From JAJDXW01 sp965202895 (GTDB lineage: Bacteria; Pseudomonadota; Gammaproteobacteria; HK1), in contig OZ241901.1 of NCBI GenBank assembly GCA_965202895.1, positions 4,898,001-4,962,000 on the forward strand: DNA of 64,000 nucleotides, in the 5' to 3' direction. The first letter of the stretch is position 1, and every line of letters begins with the position of its first letter. Of the stretch, positions 23,521-31,926 are shown one piece after another. The position numbers and the translations under genes are program-made. The notes below the pieces were generated by a model. The model saw only the letters and a program-made list of their open reading frames with translations, was not told where the DNA came from and did not search any database.

Positions 23521-25697
23521 TGGACCGCACGGGCCCGGTGTCTCCGGCCGGCCGGCACGGCCGGGGGGGGCGCTCGGGCCCGTGTTTCCCCCGGCCGGGG
23601 TGCGGGGCGGCGGAGCGCGCGCGTGTGCTGTCGCTGGCCGCCGCGCTCCTCCTCGCCTTCCTCGGCTGCGCCGCCGCGGACCCGGCGGGACGCGAGGGTG
23701 CGGCGCAGGCGGAGCAGATCCGTCCCAACGCCGCGCACACCCGGTCGGTCCGGGCCGTCGTCGAGCTCATGAGCCGGTACCACTACCGCAAGGTGCCGCT
23801 CGACGACGAGCTCGGCTCCCGCATCCTCGATCGCTACGTCGACGTCTTCGACCCGAGCCACAGCGTGTTCCTCGCCAGCGACATCGCCGATTTCGACCTC
23901 CACCGGACCCGGATCGACGACGCCCTGCACGATGGCCGGCTCGACCTCGCGTTCGAGGTGTTCGACCGCTACCGGCTGCGCCTGGAGGATCGGGCTCGCA
24001 TGGCGTCCGACCTCGCCGCCGGCGATTTCGACTTCGCGCGCGAGGAGGAGCTCGAGCTCGACCGCCGCGACGCGCCCTGGCCGCAGAGCGCCGCCGCCCT
24101 CGACGACTACTGGCGGCGGCGGGTGAAGAACGACGTCCTCGAGCTGGAGCTCGCGGGCCACGAGCGGGAGGCGATACCGGAGACCCTCCGGGAGCGCTAC
24201 GCCCGCATGGCGCGGCGCGTCCGGCAAATCGACGCCGACGACGTCGTGCAGTACTTCCTCAATGCCTACACCCAGTCGATCGACCCGCACAGCGCCTATT
24301 TCTCGCCGCGCACGTCGGAGAACTTCCGGATCCGGATGAGCCTTTCGCTCGAGGGGGTCGGCGCCGCGCTGCAGACCGTGGAGGAGCACACCGTCGTGCG
24401 CCGCATCATCGCCGGGGGGCCGGCGGATCGAAGCGGCGAGCTCGGGGTCGACGACCGGATCATCGGCGTCCGGCAGGCCGACGAGCGCGAGATGACGGAC
24501 ATCGTGAGCTGGCGGCTGGAGGACGTGGTGAACCTCATCCGCGGACCGAAGGGAAGCATCGTGCACCTGCAGATCCTCCCGGCGGGAGCCCCGTCCGGTC
24601 CGCCCCGCACGCTCTCCCTCGTTCGGGACCGGATCGACCTCGACGACCAGTCCGCGTCCCGGCGCATCCTGGAAACGCGGGCGAGCGACGGCTCGTCCAT
24701 CCGGGTCGGCGTCATCGACATCCCCTCCTTCTACCTGGACGTCGCGGGGCGCACCGCCGGCCGGGAGGACTATCGCAGCACCAGCCGGGACGTTCGCCGG
24801 CTCATCGAGGAGTTACGGGCGGAAGGCATCGACGCGCTGGTCTTGGACCTCCGCGACAACCAGGGCGGGGCCCTGGACGAAGCCCTCCTGGTCGCGGGGC
24901 TGTTCATCGAGACCGGACCGATCGTCCAGATCCGGAGGTCATCGGGCCAAGCCCGGATCAAGTGGGACGAGGACCCCTCGGTGGCCTGGGACGGGCCTCT
25001 CGGGGTGCTCGTCAATCGGAGCAGTGCATCCGCTTCGGAGATCCTGGCCGGAGCGATCCAGGACTATGGGCGGGGGATCGTGATCGGGACGCGGACCTAC
25101 GGAAAGGGAACCGTGCAGAATCTCGTCGATCTTCCCTCGTACGGGGGCACCGGCCGGCTGAAGCTCACCGTCTCCCAGTATTTTCGCGTGAACGGCGAAG
25201 GGGTCCAGCGCCGGGGCATCGTCCCCGACGTCGATTTCGAAGCCGTCACCGGGGAGCCGCACGGCATCGAGGGGGACCTCGAGAACGCTCTGCCCTGGGC
25301 GCGGATGGAGGCGGCGGCGAGATGGCGGCCGGCCCGCCGGAACGAGGAAGCGATCGCGGCCACCCGCGAGTGGAGCCGCGAACGGGTGCGGACGGGGGAG
25401 CCGTTCCGGGTTCTGAGGGAGGAGATCGAGAACCGCCGGCGCCTGGCCGAAACGCCCACCCTCAGCCTGAACCGGAAACGGCGCGAGGCCGAGCACACCC
25501 GGCTCGAGGCGGAACGCCTCCGCGTCGTCCGCTCCCTCGGCCGGGCCGCCGCGGAGGAAGAAGACGGGGAAACGCCCGCGGCGGCGGAACGGATCCCGGA
25601 GCTCCGGGACGCGTTCTTCCTCGCGGAAGCGGCCCGGGTGATCGCCGACTACCTTTCCTACCCGCCCGGCCACGCCGGGGAGCACGCGGGCAACTGA
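23520..25697 (+). CDS. prc: Tail-specific protease Prc (S41), lipoprotein-like
   Basis: A 725-residue periplasmic C-terminal-processing protease. After a 35-residue Arg/Gly-rich start comes a hydrophobic stretch ending LLLAFLGC, a plausible lipobox. Then follow the Prc N-terminal domain (HYRKVPLDDELGSRILDRYV), a DPHSAYFSP segment, a PDZ domain (about 255-350) and the S41 core with LRDNQGGALDEALLVAGLF, the Ser motif NRSSASASEILAGAI and the Lys motif GTRTYGKGTVQN, which form the Ser-Lys dyad. The C-terminal DUF3340-type region follows. Family members trim penicillin-binding proteins and degrade tagged proteins. The ATG overlaps the pntB stop by one base. A shorter S41 paralogue is at 41316. Confidence 0.9.
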   Translation: MDRTGPVSPAGRHGRGGRSGPCFPRPGCGAAERARVLSLAAALLLAFLGCAAADPAGREGAAQAEQIRPNAAHTRSVRAVVELMSRYHYRKVPLDDELGSRILDRYVDVFDPSHSVFLASDIADFDLHRTRIDDALHDGRLDLAFEVFDRYRLRLEDRARMASDLAAGDFDFAREEELELDRRDAPWPQSAAALDDYWRRRVKNDVLELELAGHEREAIPETLRERYARMARRVRQIDADDVVQYFLNAYTQSIDPHSAYFSPRTSENFRIRMSLSLEGVGAALQTVEEHTVVRRIIAGGPADRSGELGVDDRIIGVRQADEREMTDIVSWRLEDVVNLIRGPKGSIVHLQILPAGAPSGPPRTLSLVRDRIDLDDQSASRRILETRASDGSSIRVGVIDIPSFYLDVAGRTAGREDYRSTSRDVRRLIEELRAEGIDALVLDLRDNQGGALDEALLVAGLFIETGPIVQIRRSSGQARIKWDEDPSVAWDGPLGVLVNRSSASASEILAGAIQDYGRGIVIGTRTYGKGTVQNLVDLPSYGGTGRLKLTVSQYFRVNGEGVQRRGIVPDVDFEAVTGEPHGIEGDLENALPWARMEAAARWRPARRNEEAIAATREWSRERVRTGEPFRVLREEIENRRRLAETPTLSLNRKRREAEHTRLEAERLRVVRSLGRAAAEEEDGETPAAAERIPELRDAFFLAEAARVIADYLSYPPGHAGEHAGN

Positions 25698-25821
25698 GGG
25701 CAGGATCCCGTCCTTCCGGCCCGCCGCGGTGAGCGGACACCCGGCGGCGGTTCCCATACAATCCGCGCGGGACGAGGGCGCCCACCACCAGACACCGGGA
25801 AGGAACGGCGGATATCTCTCG

Positions 25822-26700
25822 ATGAAAGGCATCATCCTCGCCGGAGGAGAAGGCACACGGCTTTACCCCGTAACGAACGCAGTGAGCAAGCAGCTCCTCC
25901 CCATCTACGACAAGCCGATGATCTATTACCCGTTGAGCGTCCTGATGCTGGCGGGGATCCGGGATATCCTGGTGATCACCACGCCGCGGCATGCCGACGA
26001 TTTCCGGTGTCTCCTGGGCGACGGCAGCCAGTGGGGCCTCGCGTTCCACCACGCCGTGCAGCCGAACCCCGACGGCTTGGCGCAAGCCTTCCTGATCGGC
26101 AGGGAGTTCATCGGCGGCGACGCTTGCGCCCTGGTGCTCGGGGACAACATCTTCTATGGAGACGGCCTGATGGAGAAGCTGCGAAGGGTCGCCGTCCCGC
26201 GCAAAGGAGCGACGGTCTTCTGCTGCCAGGTTCCCGATCCGGAGCACTACGGCGTGATCGCCTTCGACGAGACCGGCCGTGCGGTCTCCATCGAGGAGAA
26301 ACCCCCCCGCCCCCGTTCCAATTGGGCGGTGACGGGTCTTTACATCTATGACAACGACGTCGTCCGCATCGCCGCGGACATCGAGCCGAGCGGACGCGGC
26401 GAGCTGGAGATCACCAGTGTCAACGCGCGTTATCTCGAACGCGGCGACCTCCGCGTGGAACGGCTGGGCCGTGGGTTCACCTGGTTCGACACCGGTACGC
26501 ACGACAGCCTCACCGAAGCCGCCAGCTTCGTCCAGACCATCGAGAGACTCCACCACCAGCGCATCGCCGTTCCCGAGGAGATCGCCTTCCTGAACGGATG
26601 GATCGGCGGTGAAGAGTTGGCCGTGCTCGGCCACGGTCTGCGCAAGAGCGGTTACGGGAAGTATCTGCTCCGGCTGGCGAAAGACGCCGGCCGGACATGA
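25822..26700 (+). CDS. rmlA: Glucose-1-phosphate thymidylyltransferase
   Basis: A 292-residue enzyme making dTDP-glucose from glucose-1-phosphate and dTTP, the first step to dTDP-rhamnose. The signature GGEGTRLYPVTNAVSKQLLP (residues 8-27) holds the nucleotide-binding loop and the catalytic Lys; VLGDNIFYGDGL (about 108-119), EEKPPRPRSNWAVTGLYIYD and WFDTGTHDSL are standard. Length is normal. No rmlB, rmlC or rmlD lies alongside, so the rest of the pathway is elsewhere. A -10-like TACAAT sits at 25757-25762, about 60 nt upstream. Confidence 0.95.
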   Translation: MKGIILAGGEGTRLYPVTNAVSKQLLPIYDKPMIYYPLSVLMLAGIRDILVITTPRHADDFRCLLGDGSQWGLAFHHAVQPNPDGLAQAFLIGREFIGGDACALVLGDNIFYGDGLMEKLRRVAVPRKGATVFCCQVPDPEHYGVIAFDETGRAVSIEEKPPRPRSNWAVTGLYIYDNDVVRIAADIEPSGRGELEITSVNARYLERGDLRVERLGRGFTWFDTGTHDSLTEAASFVQTIERLHHQRIAVPEEIAFLNGWIGGEELAVLGHGLRKSGYGKYLLRLAKDAGRT

Positions 26701-26909
26701 ACCGTCCCGTCCGATGGACTCTTCCTTCGGCCGGCAAGCGCCCCGAGGCCGCAGCCGCGCCGGCTTCGGTGGATCGCGGTGCGACCGGTCGGACGAGGCC
26801 GTGGATGTCGACGTCTTCAGGCATGACGCTGCTTCATATCGGGAAGATCATCCGTGGAGTCGGTTCGTCGGCGCATGAAGGCGGGTTGATTGGCCTGACA
26901 GGGCATCCC

Positions 26910-26966
26910 GTCGAGTTTCCCTCGTCGAGCCATATCCTTCCCATTTACATGGGAACGAAACTCGAC
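26910..26966. other. Nested palindrome downstream of rmlA
   Basis: An outer 10-bp inverted repeat GTCGAGTTTC (26910-26919) and GAAACTCGAC (26957-26966) encloses a perfect 7-bp hairpin TTCCCAT (26938-26944), loop TTAC, ATGGGAA (26949-26955). A CTTTCCATGATTTTTCC stretch follows. It may end rmlA transcription or be a structured RNA. The whole gap 26701-27034 is AT-richer than its surroundings and has no recognised gene. Confidence 0.45.
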
Positions 26967-27034
26967 CTTTCCATGATTTTTCCAAATCGATTGGCTATCC
27001 CCGGTTCACTCTCCAAAACCCCAGGGGACTTCGG

Positions 27035-27496
27035 CTAGTAGATCCCGGCTTCGAGGCCGGCCGCGAGCGCCAGTCCCAGCTCTTCGCATCGCTCGATATG
27101 GGCGGCCTCGAGCGCTCCACGGGCGATGATCGGCTCACGCACCTCGCGCAGCGGGTATCCGCGGGCAATTCGCCGCAGCGCCTCGAGCGCCCCGCGGCCG
27201 TCGTTCCCCGCACTGATGAAGACCGCGCAGGCGAGCCCCTCGACGAGGCCCTGGGCGGGGTAGTAGGTACGGTCGAAGAAGTCCTTCATGCCGCCCGAGA
27301 GCTGTCCGAAGTTCTCCGGGGTGCCGAACGCGACCGCGTCCGCCCGCAACAGATCGGCGAGGCCGGCGTCCACCGCGCGCCGGAGACGGACCTCGACCCC
27401 CGACACGTCGGGGTCCCGGGCGCCCCGAACCACCGCCCGGGCCATCGCCTCCGTGTGCCCGGTTTGGGTGTGATAGACGACGAGCAGGTGTTTCAA
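27035..27496 (-). CDS. Flavodoxin-family NAD(P)H-dependent oxidoreductase
   Basis: A 153-residue flavodoxin-like protein. The FMN-phosphate loop is VVYHTQTGHTEAMARAV (near residues 7-23), and FGTPENFGQLSGGMKDFFDR (about 57-76) gives the second flavin loop, as in WrbA-related or FMN-reductase-like proteins. It starts at a TTG (27496) whose TTGA overlaps the stop of the upstream phosphatase gene, a coupled arrangement. The redox partner and substrate are not indicated. Confidence 0.8.
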   Translation of the reverse strand: MKHLLVVYHTQTGHTEAMARAVVRGARDPDVSGVEVRLRRAVDAGLADLLRADAVAFGTPENFGQLSGGMKDFFDRTYYPAQGLVEGLACAVFISAGNDGRGALEALRRIARGYPLREVREPIIARGALEAAHIERCEELGLALAAGLEAGIY

Positions 27497-28305
27497 ACGG
27501 CGGTCCGGAGCCTGCCGAGCACGTCCTCGTGGAGCTCCGGGGTCGCCGCCGCGAGAATGGTTCCGTCGGAACGCGCGGTGAGCGGCTTGCCCTCCCAGTC
27601 GGTGATGACCCCGCTCGCACCGGTGACCACCGGCGCGAGCGCGAGCAGGTCGTAGGGAGCGAGCTGCGCCTCCATCACCAGATCGAGATGGCCGGCGGCG
27701 AGCTGCGTGTACTGGTACGAGTCTCCCCCGAAGGTCCGTAGCCGGGCGGCGAAGCTCACCTCGTCGAAGACGACGAGCTCGTCCGAATCGAAGAGATCGG
27801 GCGTGGTCGCGCTCACCCGGGCGTCCGCGAGACGGGCGCATCCGCTCGTCCGGCAGGTCCGGCCGTTGAAGCGCGTGGGCTCGCCCACCGTGCCCACGTA
27901 CCGCTCCTCGAGCGCGGGCGCCTCGATCACCCCCAGGATGGGCCGGTCCCCCTCGAGAAAGGCGATCAGCGTAGCGAACAGGGGCCGGCCGGTCACGAAG
28001 TTCTTGGTCCCGTCGATGGGGTCCAGCGCCCACCGCCAGCGCGAATCGGCCGCCCCGGTGCGGCCGAACTCCTCTCCGATGACCGCATGTCCCGGAAAGC
28101 GACCGCGAATGAGGGCGGTCAGGGTCTCCTCCACTTCGCGGTCGGTGGGGGTGACCGGGGTGCCGTCCGGCTTGTACTGGATCTCGTTCGAGGCCCGGAA
28201 CCCGCGGCGGGCGACGGTGCGGGCGGCATCGGCCAGCGTCTCGGCGAAGGCGGCGGTCTCGGCGCGGTCCGGTCCGTCCTCCGGCCAAGGGGATCCGAGG
28301 TTCAT
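27493..28305 (-). CDS. Inositol-monophosphatase-family phosphatase (HisN-like)
   Basis: A 270-residue metal-dependent phosphatase of the IMPase superfamily. The metal site shows in IGEEFGR (about 75-81) and in WALDPIDGTKNFVTGRPLFA (about 92-111, the DPxDGTxNF motif). The last ligand region is ..LAPYDLLALAPVVTGASG. FVTGRP and YKPDGTPVTPTDREVE resemble histidinol-phosphatase HisN more than inositol phosphatases, so either substrate is possible. The ATG at 28305 follows GGAGGAAGAC. It overlaps thiD upstream by 4 nt and the flavodoxin gene downstream by 4 nt, forming a three-gene operon. Confidence 0.82.
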   Translation of the reverse strand: MNLGSPWPEDGPDRAETAAFAETLADAARTVARRGFRASNEIQYKPDGTPVTPTDREVEETLTALIRGRFPGHAVIGEEFGRTGAADSRWRWALDPIDGTKNFVTGRPLFATLIAFLEGDRPILGVIEAPALEERYVGTVGEPTRFNGRTCRTSGCARLADARVSATTPDLFDSDELVVFDEVSFAARLRTFGGDSYQYTQLAAGHLDLVMEAQLAPYDLLALAPVVTGASGVITDWEGKPLTARSDGTILAAATPELHEDVLGRLRTAV

Positions 28306-29147
28306 GTCTTCCTCCATACTGCGAAGAAATGGTTCAGGGGACCGGGACCGGCTCCTACATCCAGCTCGCGCGCCGCCGCGAGCGCCTCCCCGAGATACGC
28401 CTTGGCCGCTTCCACCGCCTCCGGAACGCCGTCGCCGAGCGCGAGCCGGGCCGTGATGGCGGAGGAAAGCGTGCAGCCGGTGCCGTGGCCGTGCCGCGTC
28501 TCGAGGCGAGGCGCACGATACCACCTTGCACGCCCTGATCCACGCGGCCCGTGCAGCCGGTCGCGGCTGAAGCGTCCCGGACGGTGCCCACCGGTGACCA
28601 GTACCCAGCCCGGTCCGGCATCCAGGAGCCGCCGCGCCGCCCGGTCGACCTCGGGGTCGGCGCCGGGGGGAGACGAACCGGTCAGCCGGGCCAGCTCGGC
28701 GACGTTCGGGGTCACCACCGTCACCCGGGGCAGCAGCTCTCCCCGCACCGCGTCCAGGGCGGACACGGCCTGGAGCGAACGCCCGGTGCTCGCCGCCATG
28801 ACCGGGTCGTACACCACGTCCGGGGGCTCGTGGCGCGCCAGCACCCTCGCTACCGCCCGCACGATGCTTGCCGTAGGCAGCAGCCCGATCTTGACCGCCG
28901 ATATCCGGATATCGGCGAAGACCGCCTCCATCTGCGCCTCGACCATGTCCGCGGAGAGCGCGACGCTCCGCCGTACCGACACGGTGTTCTGGGCGGTCAC
29001 CGCGGTCACCGCCGAGCACCCGTACACCTCGAAGGCCGCGAAGGTCTTGAGGTCGGCCTGGAGGCCGGCGCCGGCGCCGCTGTCCGAGCCGGCTACCGCC
29101 AACACGTTCGGCGCCGTCCTCGCGCGCCCCGTACGAGCCGCTGCCAT
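28302..29147 (-). CDS. thiD: Hydroxymethylpyrimidine/phosphomethylpyrimidine kinase
   Basis: A 281-residue ThiD kinase that phosphorylates HMP and then HMP-P for thiamine synthesis. Conserved parts are VLAVAGSDSGAGAGLQADLK (about residues 14-33), AVTAVTAQNTVSV (about 46-58), KIGLLPTASIV, DPVMAASTGRSL and the anion hole/catalytic loop HGTGCTLSSAITA (about 227-239). The middle 185-225 is Arg-rich and less typical. I chose ATG 29147, preceded by AGGGAA; an ATG 24 nt upstream is also possible. First gene of the operon with the phosphatase and flavodoxin, divergent from dgcN. Confidence 0.9.
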   Translation of the reverse strand: MAAARTGRARTAPNVLAVAGSDSGAGAGLQADLKTFAAFEVYGCSAVTAVTAQNTVSVRRSVALSADMVEAQMEAVFADIRISAVKIGLLPTASIVRAVARVLARHEPPDVVYDPVMAASTGRSLQAVSALDAVRGELLPRVTVVTPNVAELARLTGSSPPGADPEVDRAARRLLDAGPGWVLVTGGHRPGRFSRDRLHGPRGSGRARWYRAPRLETRHGHGTGCTLSSAITARLALGDGVPEAVEAAKAYLGEALAAARELDVGAGPGPLNHFFAVWRKT

Positions 29148-29194
29148 CGAACCGTTCCCTGCCGCCCGCATGGGCGCTCACGGACACGAAAGGC

Positions 29195-29200
29195 TATATT
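29195..29200 (+). promoter_or_regulatory. -10-like box close to dgcN start
   Basis: TATATT lies 9 nt before the ATG at 29210 within GGCTATATTGTGCATCCC. Transcription from it would begin 0-3 nt from the start codon, suggesting a leaderless dgcN message. There is no recognisable ribosome binding site, which fits. Confidence 0.4.
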
Positions 29201-29209
29201 GTGCATCCC

Positions 29210-30208
29210 ATGACCATCAATCACCCCTACCTCCTCTTTCTCGGGGACGCTCACGACGAGCTGGCCGCCAAGACCGCGATCGGGGTCTGGCAGTGGCGCC
29301 CGGAAGCGTGCGTCGGCCAGGTCCGCCTGCCGGGATGCGTGCCCTCGGTCGATCTGCCCGAGCTCTCCGTGGCGGAAGGCCGGGCGCGAGGCGCCCGTAC
29401 CCTGCTCGTCGGCGTGGTCAACCGGGGCGGGGTGTTCGCGCAGGACTGGATCGACACCATGGTCGCCGCACTCGAGGCCGGCATGGACGTCGCGAGCGGG
29501 CTCCACAAGCGGCTCGGCGACATCCCCGCGGTGGCGGAGGCGGCCCGGCGCCTCGGGCGGACCCTGCACGACGTGCGGCATCCCGAGGGGTCGTTCCCGA
29601 TCGGTACCGGGGAGCCGCGGAGCGGCCGCCGGCTCCTCACCGTGGGCACGGACTGCTCGGTGGGCAAGATGTACACGACGCTCTGCCTGCACCGCGCGCT
29701 CGAAGCGCGGGGGGTCGATTCCCACTTCCGGGCGACCGGGCAGACCGGGATCTTCATCGAGGGCTCGGGGGTCGCGGTGGACGCCATCGTCTCGGACTTC
29801 ATGTCCGGGGCGATCGAGCAGCTCTGCCCCGCCGCTCCCGAGGACCACTGGGACCTCATCGAGGGCCAGGGATCCCTCTTCCATCCCTCCTACGCCGGCG
29901 TGAGCCTCGGGCTCCTGCACGGCGCGCAGCCCGATACCCTCGTGCTGTGCCACGAGCCGACCCGCACCCACATGCGCGGGCTTCCCGGACGCCCCCTCCC
30001 GGACCTCGCGAGCTGCGTCGAGGCCAACCTCGCGGCGGCGCGGGTGGTGAGCCCCGCCGCGCGCTTCGCCGGCGTGTCCATCAACACCAAGGACGTCGGC
30101 CCGGAAGAGGCGCGGGCGCTCCTCGAGAGGAGCGAGGCGGAGCTCGGCCTGCCATGCATCGACCCCGCGCGGGGAGGCGTGGAACGCATCCTCGACGCGA
30201 TGCCCTGA
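29210..30208 (+). CDS. dgcN: D-glutamate N-acetyltransferase DgcN
   Basis: A 332-residue DUF1611-family protein. A P-loop-like motif GTDCSVGKMYTTLCLHRAL lies near residues 148-166, with GQTGIFIEGSGVAVDAIVSD (about 180-199) and LIEGQGSLFHPSYAGVSLGL (about 220-239) as family hallmarks. DgcN-type enzymes acetylate D-glutamate; the product is then racemised by DgcA to N-acetyl-L-glutamate, which can enter arginine synthesis. A dgcA gene follows 4 nt downstream, which supports the call. The ATG at 29210 fits the family N-terminus; a GTG at 29201 is an alternative. Confidence 0.85.
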   Translation: MTINHPYLLFLGDAHDELAAKTAIGVWQWRPEACVGQVRLPGCVPSVDLPELSVAEGRARGARTLLVGVVNRGGVFAQDWIDTMVAALEAGMDVASGLHKRLGDIPAVAEAARRLGRTLHDVRHPEGSFPIGTGEPRSGRRLLTVGTDCSVGKMYTTLCLHRALEARGVDSHFRATGQTGIFIEGSGVAVDAIVSDFMSGAIEQLCPAAPEDHWDLIEGQGSLFHPSYAGVSLGLLHGAQPDTLVLCHEPTRTHMRGLPGRPLPDLASCVEANLAAARVVSPAARFAGVSINTKDVGPEEARALLERSEAELGLPCIDPARGGVERILDAMP

Positions 30209-30212
30209 GACG

Positions 30213-31232
30213 GTGCCGGCCCTCGCGGTGCGCCCGGAGTCCTGGCCGCTCGCCGGGGTGTTCCGCATCTCGCGCGGGGCGCGGCGCGTGGCCCATACCG
30301 TCCTGGTGGAGCTTCGGGACGGCGACGCGGCGGGCCGGGGCGAATGCGTCCCCTACTCCCGCTACGGCGAGACCGTCGAGAGCGTGGTCGAATCCATCGA
30401 AGGGATGCGCGGGGACCTCGAGCGCGGCTTGGGGCGCGAAGCGCTCGCGGGCGCGATGGCCCCGGGGGCGGCCCGCAACGCCGTCGATTGCGCCCTGTGG
30501 GACCTCGAGGCGAAACGGAGCGGGCGGCGCGTATGGGCGGCGCTTCCCGGGATGCCTCCGGAGACGCCTCCGGGAACATCCTCGGCAACGCCTCCCCACC
30601 CGGTGACCACCGCGTACACCCTCGGCATCGACGAGCCGGACGCGATGCGCGAGGCGGCCGCCCGCCATGCGGCCCGCCCCCTCCTCAAGGTGAAGCTCGA
30701 CGGCGAGCGGGTCACCGAACGGGTCGCCGCGGTGCGGGCGGGAGCGCCCGGCGCGCGCATCATCGTGGACGCGAACGAGGCATGGTCGGCGGAGACCCTG
30801 CGGCGGCACCTCCCGGAGCTCGCCGATCTCGGCGTCGAGCTCGTGGAGCAGCCGCTGCCGGCGGGCGCCGACGCGGGGCTCGCCGACGTCGAGCGGGTGG
30901 TGCCGATCGCCGCCGACGAATCCTGCCATATCCGGGCCGACCTGCCGGGGCTCGCGGGCCGCTACGACGTCGTCAACGTCAAGCTCGACAAGACGGGAGG
31001 GCTCACCGAGGCGCTCGCCCTGCGCGACGCGGCCCGGGCCGCGGGGTTCGGGATCATGGTGGGCTGCATGCTCGCGACGTCGCTCGCGATGGCGCCCGCG
31101 CTCCTCGTCGCCCAAGGGGCGCGGTTCGTGGACCTCGACGGCCCCCTGCTCCTCGCCCGGGACCGGGAGCCCGGCCTCGACTACCACCCGGACGGCCGGG
31201 TCTCCCCCCCGTCCCGCGGCCTCTGGGGCTGA
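30213..31232 (+). CDS. dgcA: N-acetyl-D-glutamate racemase DgcA (enolase superfamily)
   Basis: A 339-residue enolase-superfamily enzyme of the dipeptide-epimerase branch. The capping domain is at the start. The barrel shows the KxK-type acid/base PLLKVKLDG (near residues 157-165), metal ligands in IIVDANEAWS (about 183-192), ELVEQPLP (about 208-215) and IAADESCH (about 228-235), and the opposite-face Lys in VNVKLDKTGG (about 250-259). GIMVGCMLATSL follows. Paired with dgcN it converts N-acetyl-D-glutamate to the L form. A Pro/Thr/Ser-rich insertion lies near 110-130. Starts at GTG 30213, 4 nt after dgcN. Confidence 0.85.
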   Translation: MPALAVRPESWPLAGVFRISRGARRVAHTVLVELRDGDAAGRGECVPYSRYGETVESVVESIEGMRGDLERGLGREALAGAMAPGAARNAVDCALWDLEAKRSGRRVWAALPGMPPETPPGTSSATPPHPVTTAYTLGIDEPDAMREAAARHAARPLLKVKLDGERVTERVAAVRAGAPGARIIVDANEAWSAETLRRHLPELADLGVELVEQPLPAGADAGLADVERVVPIAADESCHIRADLPGLAGRYDVVNVKLDKTGGLTEALALRDAARAAGFGIMVGCMLATSLAMAPALLVAQGARFVDLDGPLLLARDREPGLDYHPDGRVSPPSRGLWG

Positions 31233-31460
31233 CCATCACGGAGCGCGGAAAGCATTCTCGTGGGCCCGGCGCCCCTGAACGCGATCCTGCGAGACGGCGA
31301 GCCCCCGGTTTCGCTCGGAGCGAAGCGGCGGCGCTCCTCTCCGACCCCTGCCCGGGAGGAGCGGACGAAGGTGGAGAGTACGGCAAGGGACGTTCAGGAC
31401 GGCGGAATTACCGGAGCTTCATTCGCACCCCGACCGCGATATGCGCCGAGGTGAAGCGGG

Positions 31461-31590
31461 CAGGATCGTTTCACGCGTTGGAATTGGTTCGCGCGGGTGA
31501 ACCCGATTCCGTCGAATCAGAGCCGCGCGTCCTGGGAACGCTCGTGTCTCGCCCGCACCGATCCGAGTGGGTCAGCGTGAAAGGACCCTG
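31461..31590. repeat. MITE-like element, short copy
   Basis: A 130-bp unit with terminal inverted repeats CAGGATCGTTTCACGC (31461-31476) and CAGGGTCCTTTCACGC on the other strand (31575-31590), 14 of 16 matching. It contains GGTTCGCGCGGGTGAACCCG and half of the hairpin arm (GGGAACGCTCGTGTCTCGCC), so it is an internally deleted relative of 9300-9550. The surrounding gap 31233-31926 otherwise shows no gene; a Uma2 gene follows. Confidence 0.65.
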
Positions 31591-31926
31591 CGTTGGACAA
31601 GACCAACGGAGCGCTGTCCAATGAGAAAGTGAGCATGAACGGGGGCTGCCGGGGGCGGCACGGAGCGATTTCCACGGGCGCGGGGCCCCTGACTCGCCCA
31701 AGCGCAGGTGGGCAGGCGGTGGAGATCGCGGGGCCGGTCATGCGACGGCCGAGGCGACACCGTGAACCGCCCCGGGTTTCCCGGTGACTACCATCGTCGA
31801 GTCCACGGGAGGCAGTGGAGTTCCAGGTTGATCGGCCCGCAAGGCGCCGGCATACTTTGCCCGACGCTCAATCCGCTCGCCGGCCTCATGCGGCAGGACG
31901 CCGGCACGACAGACAAGGAGGCGATC

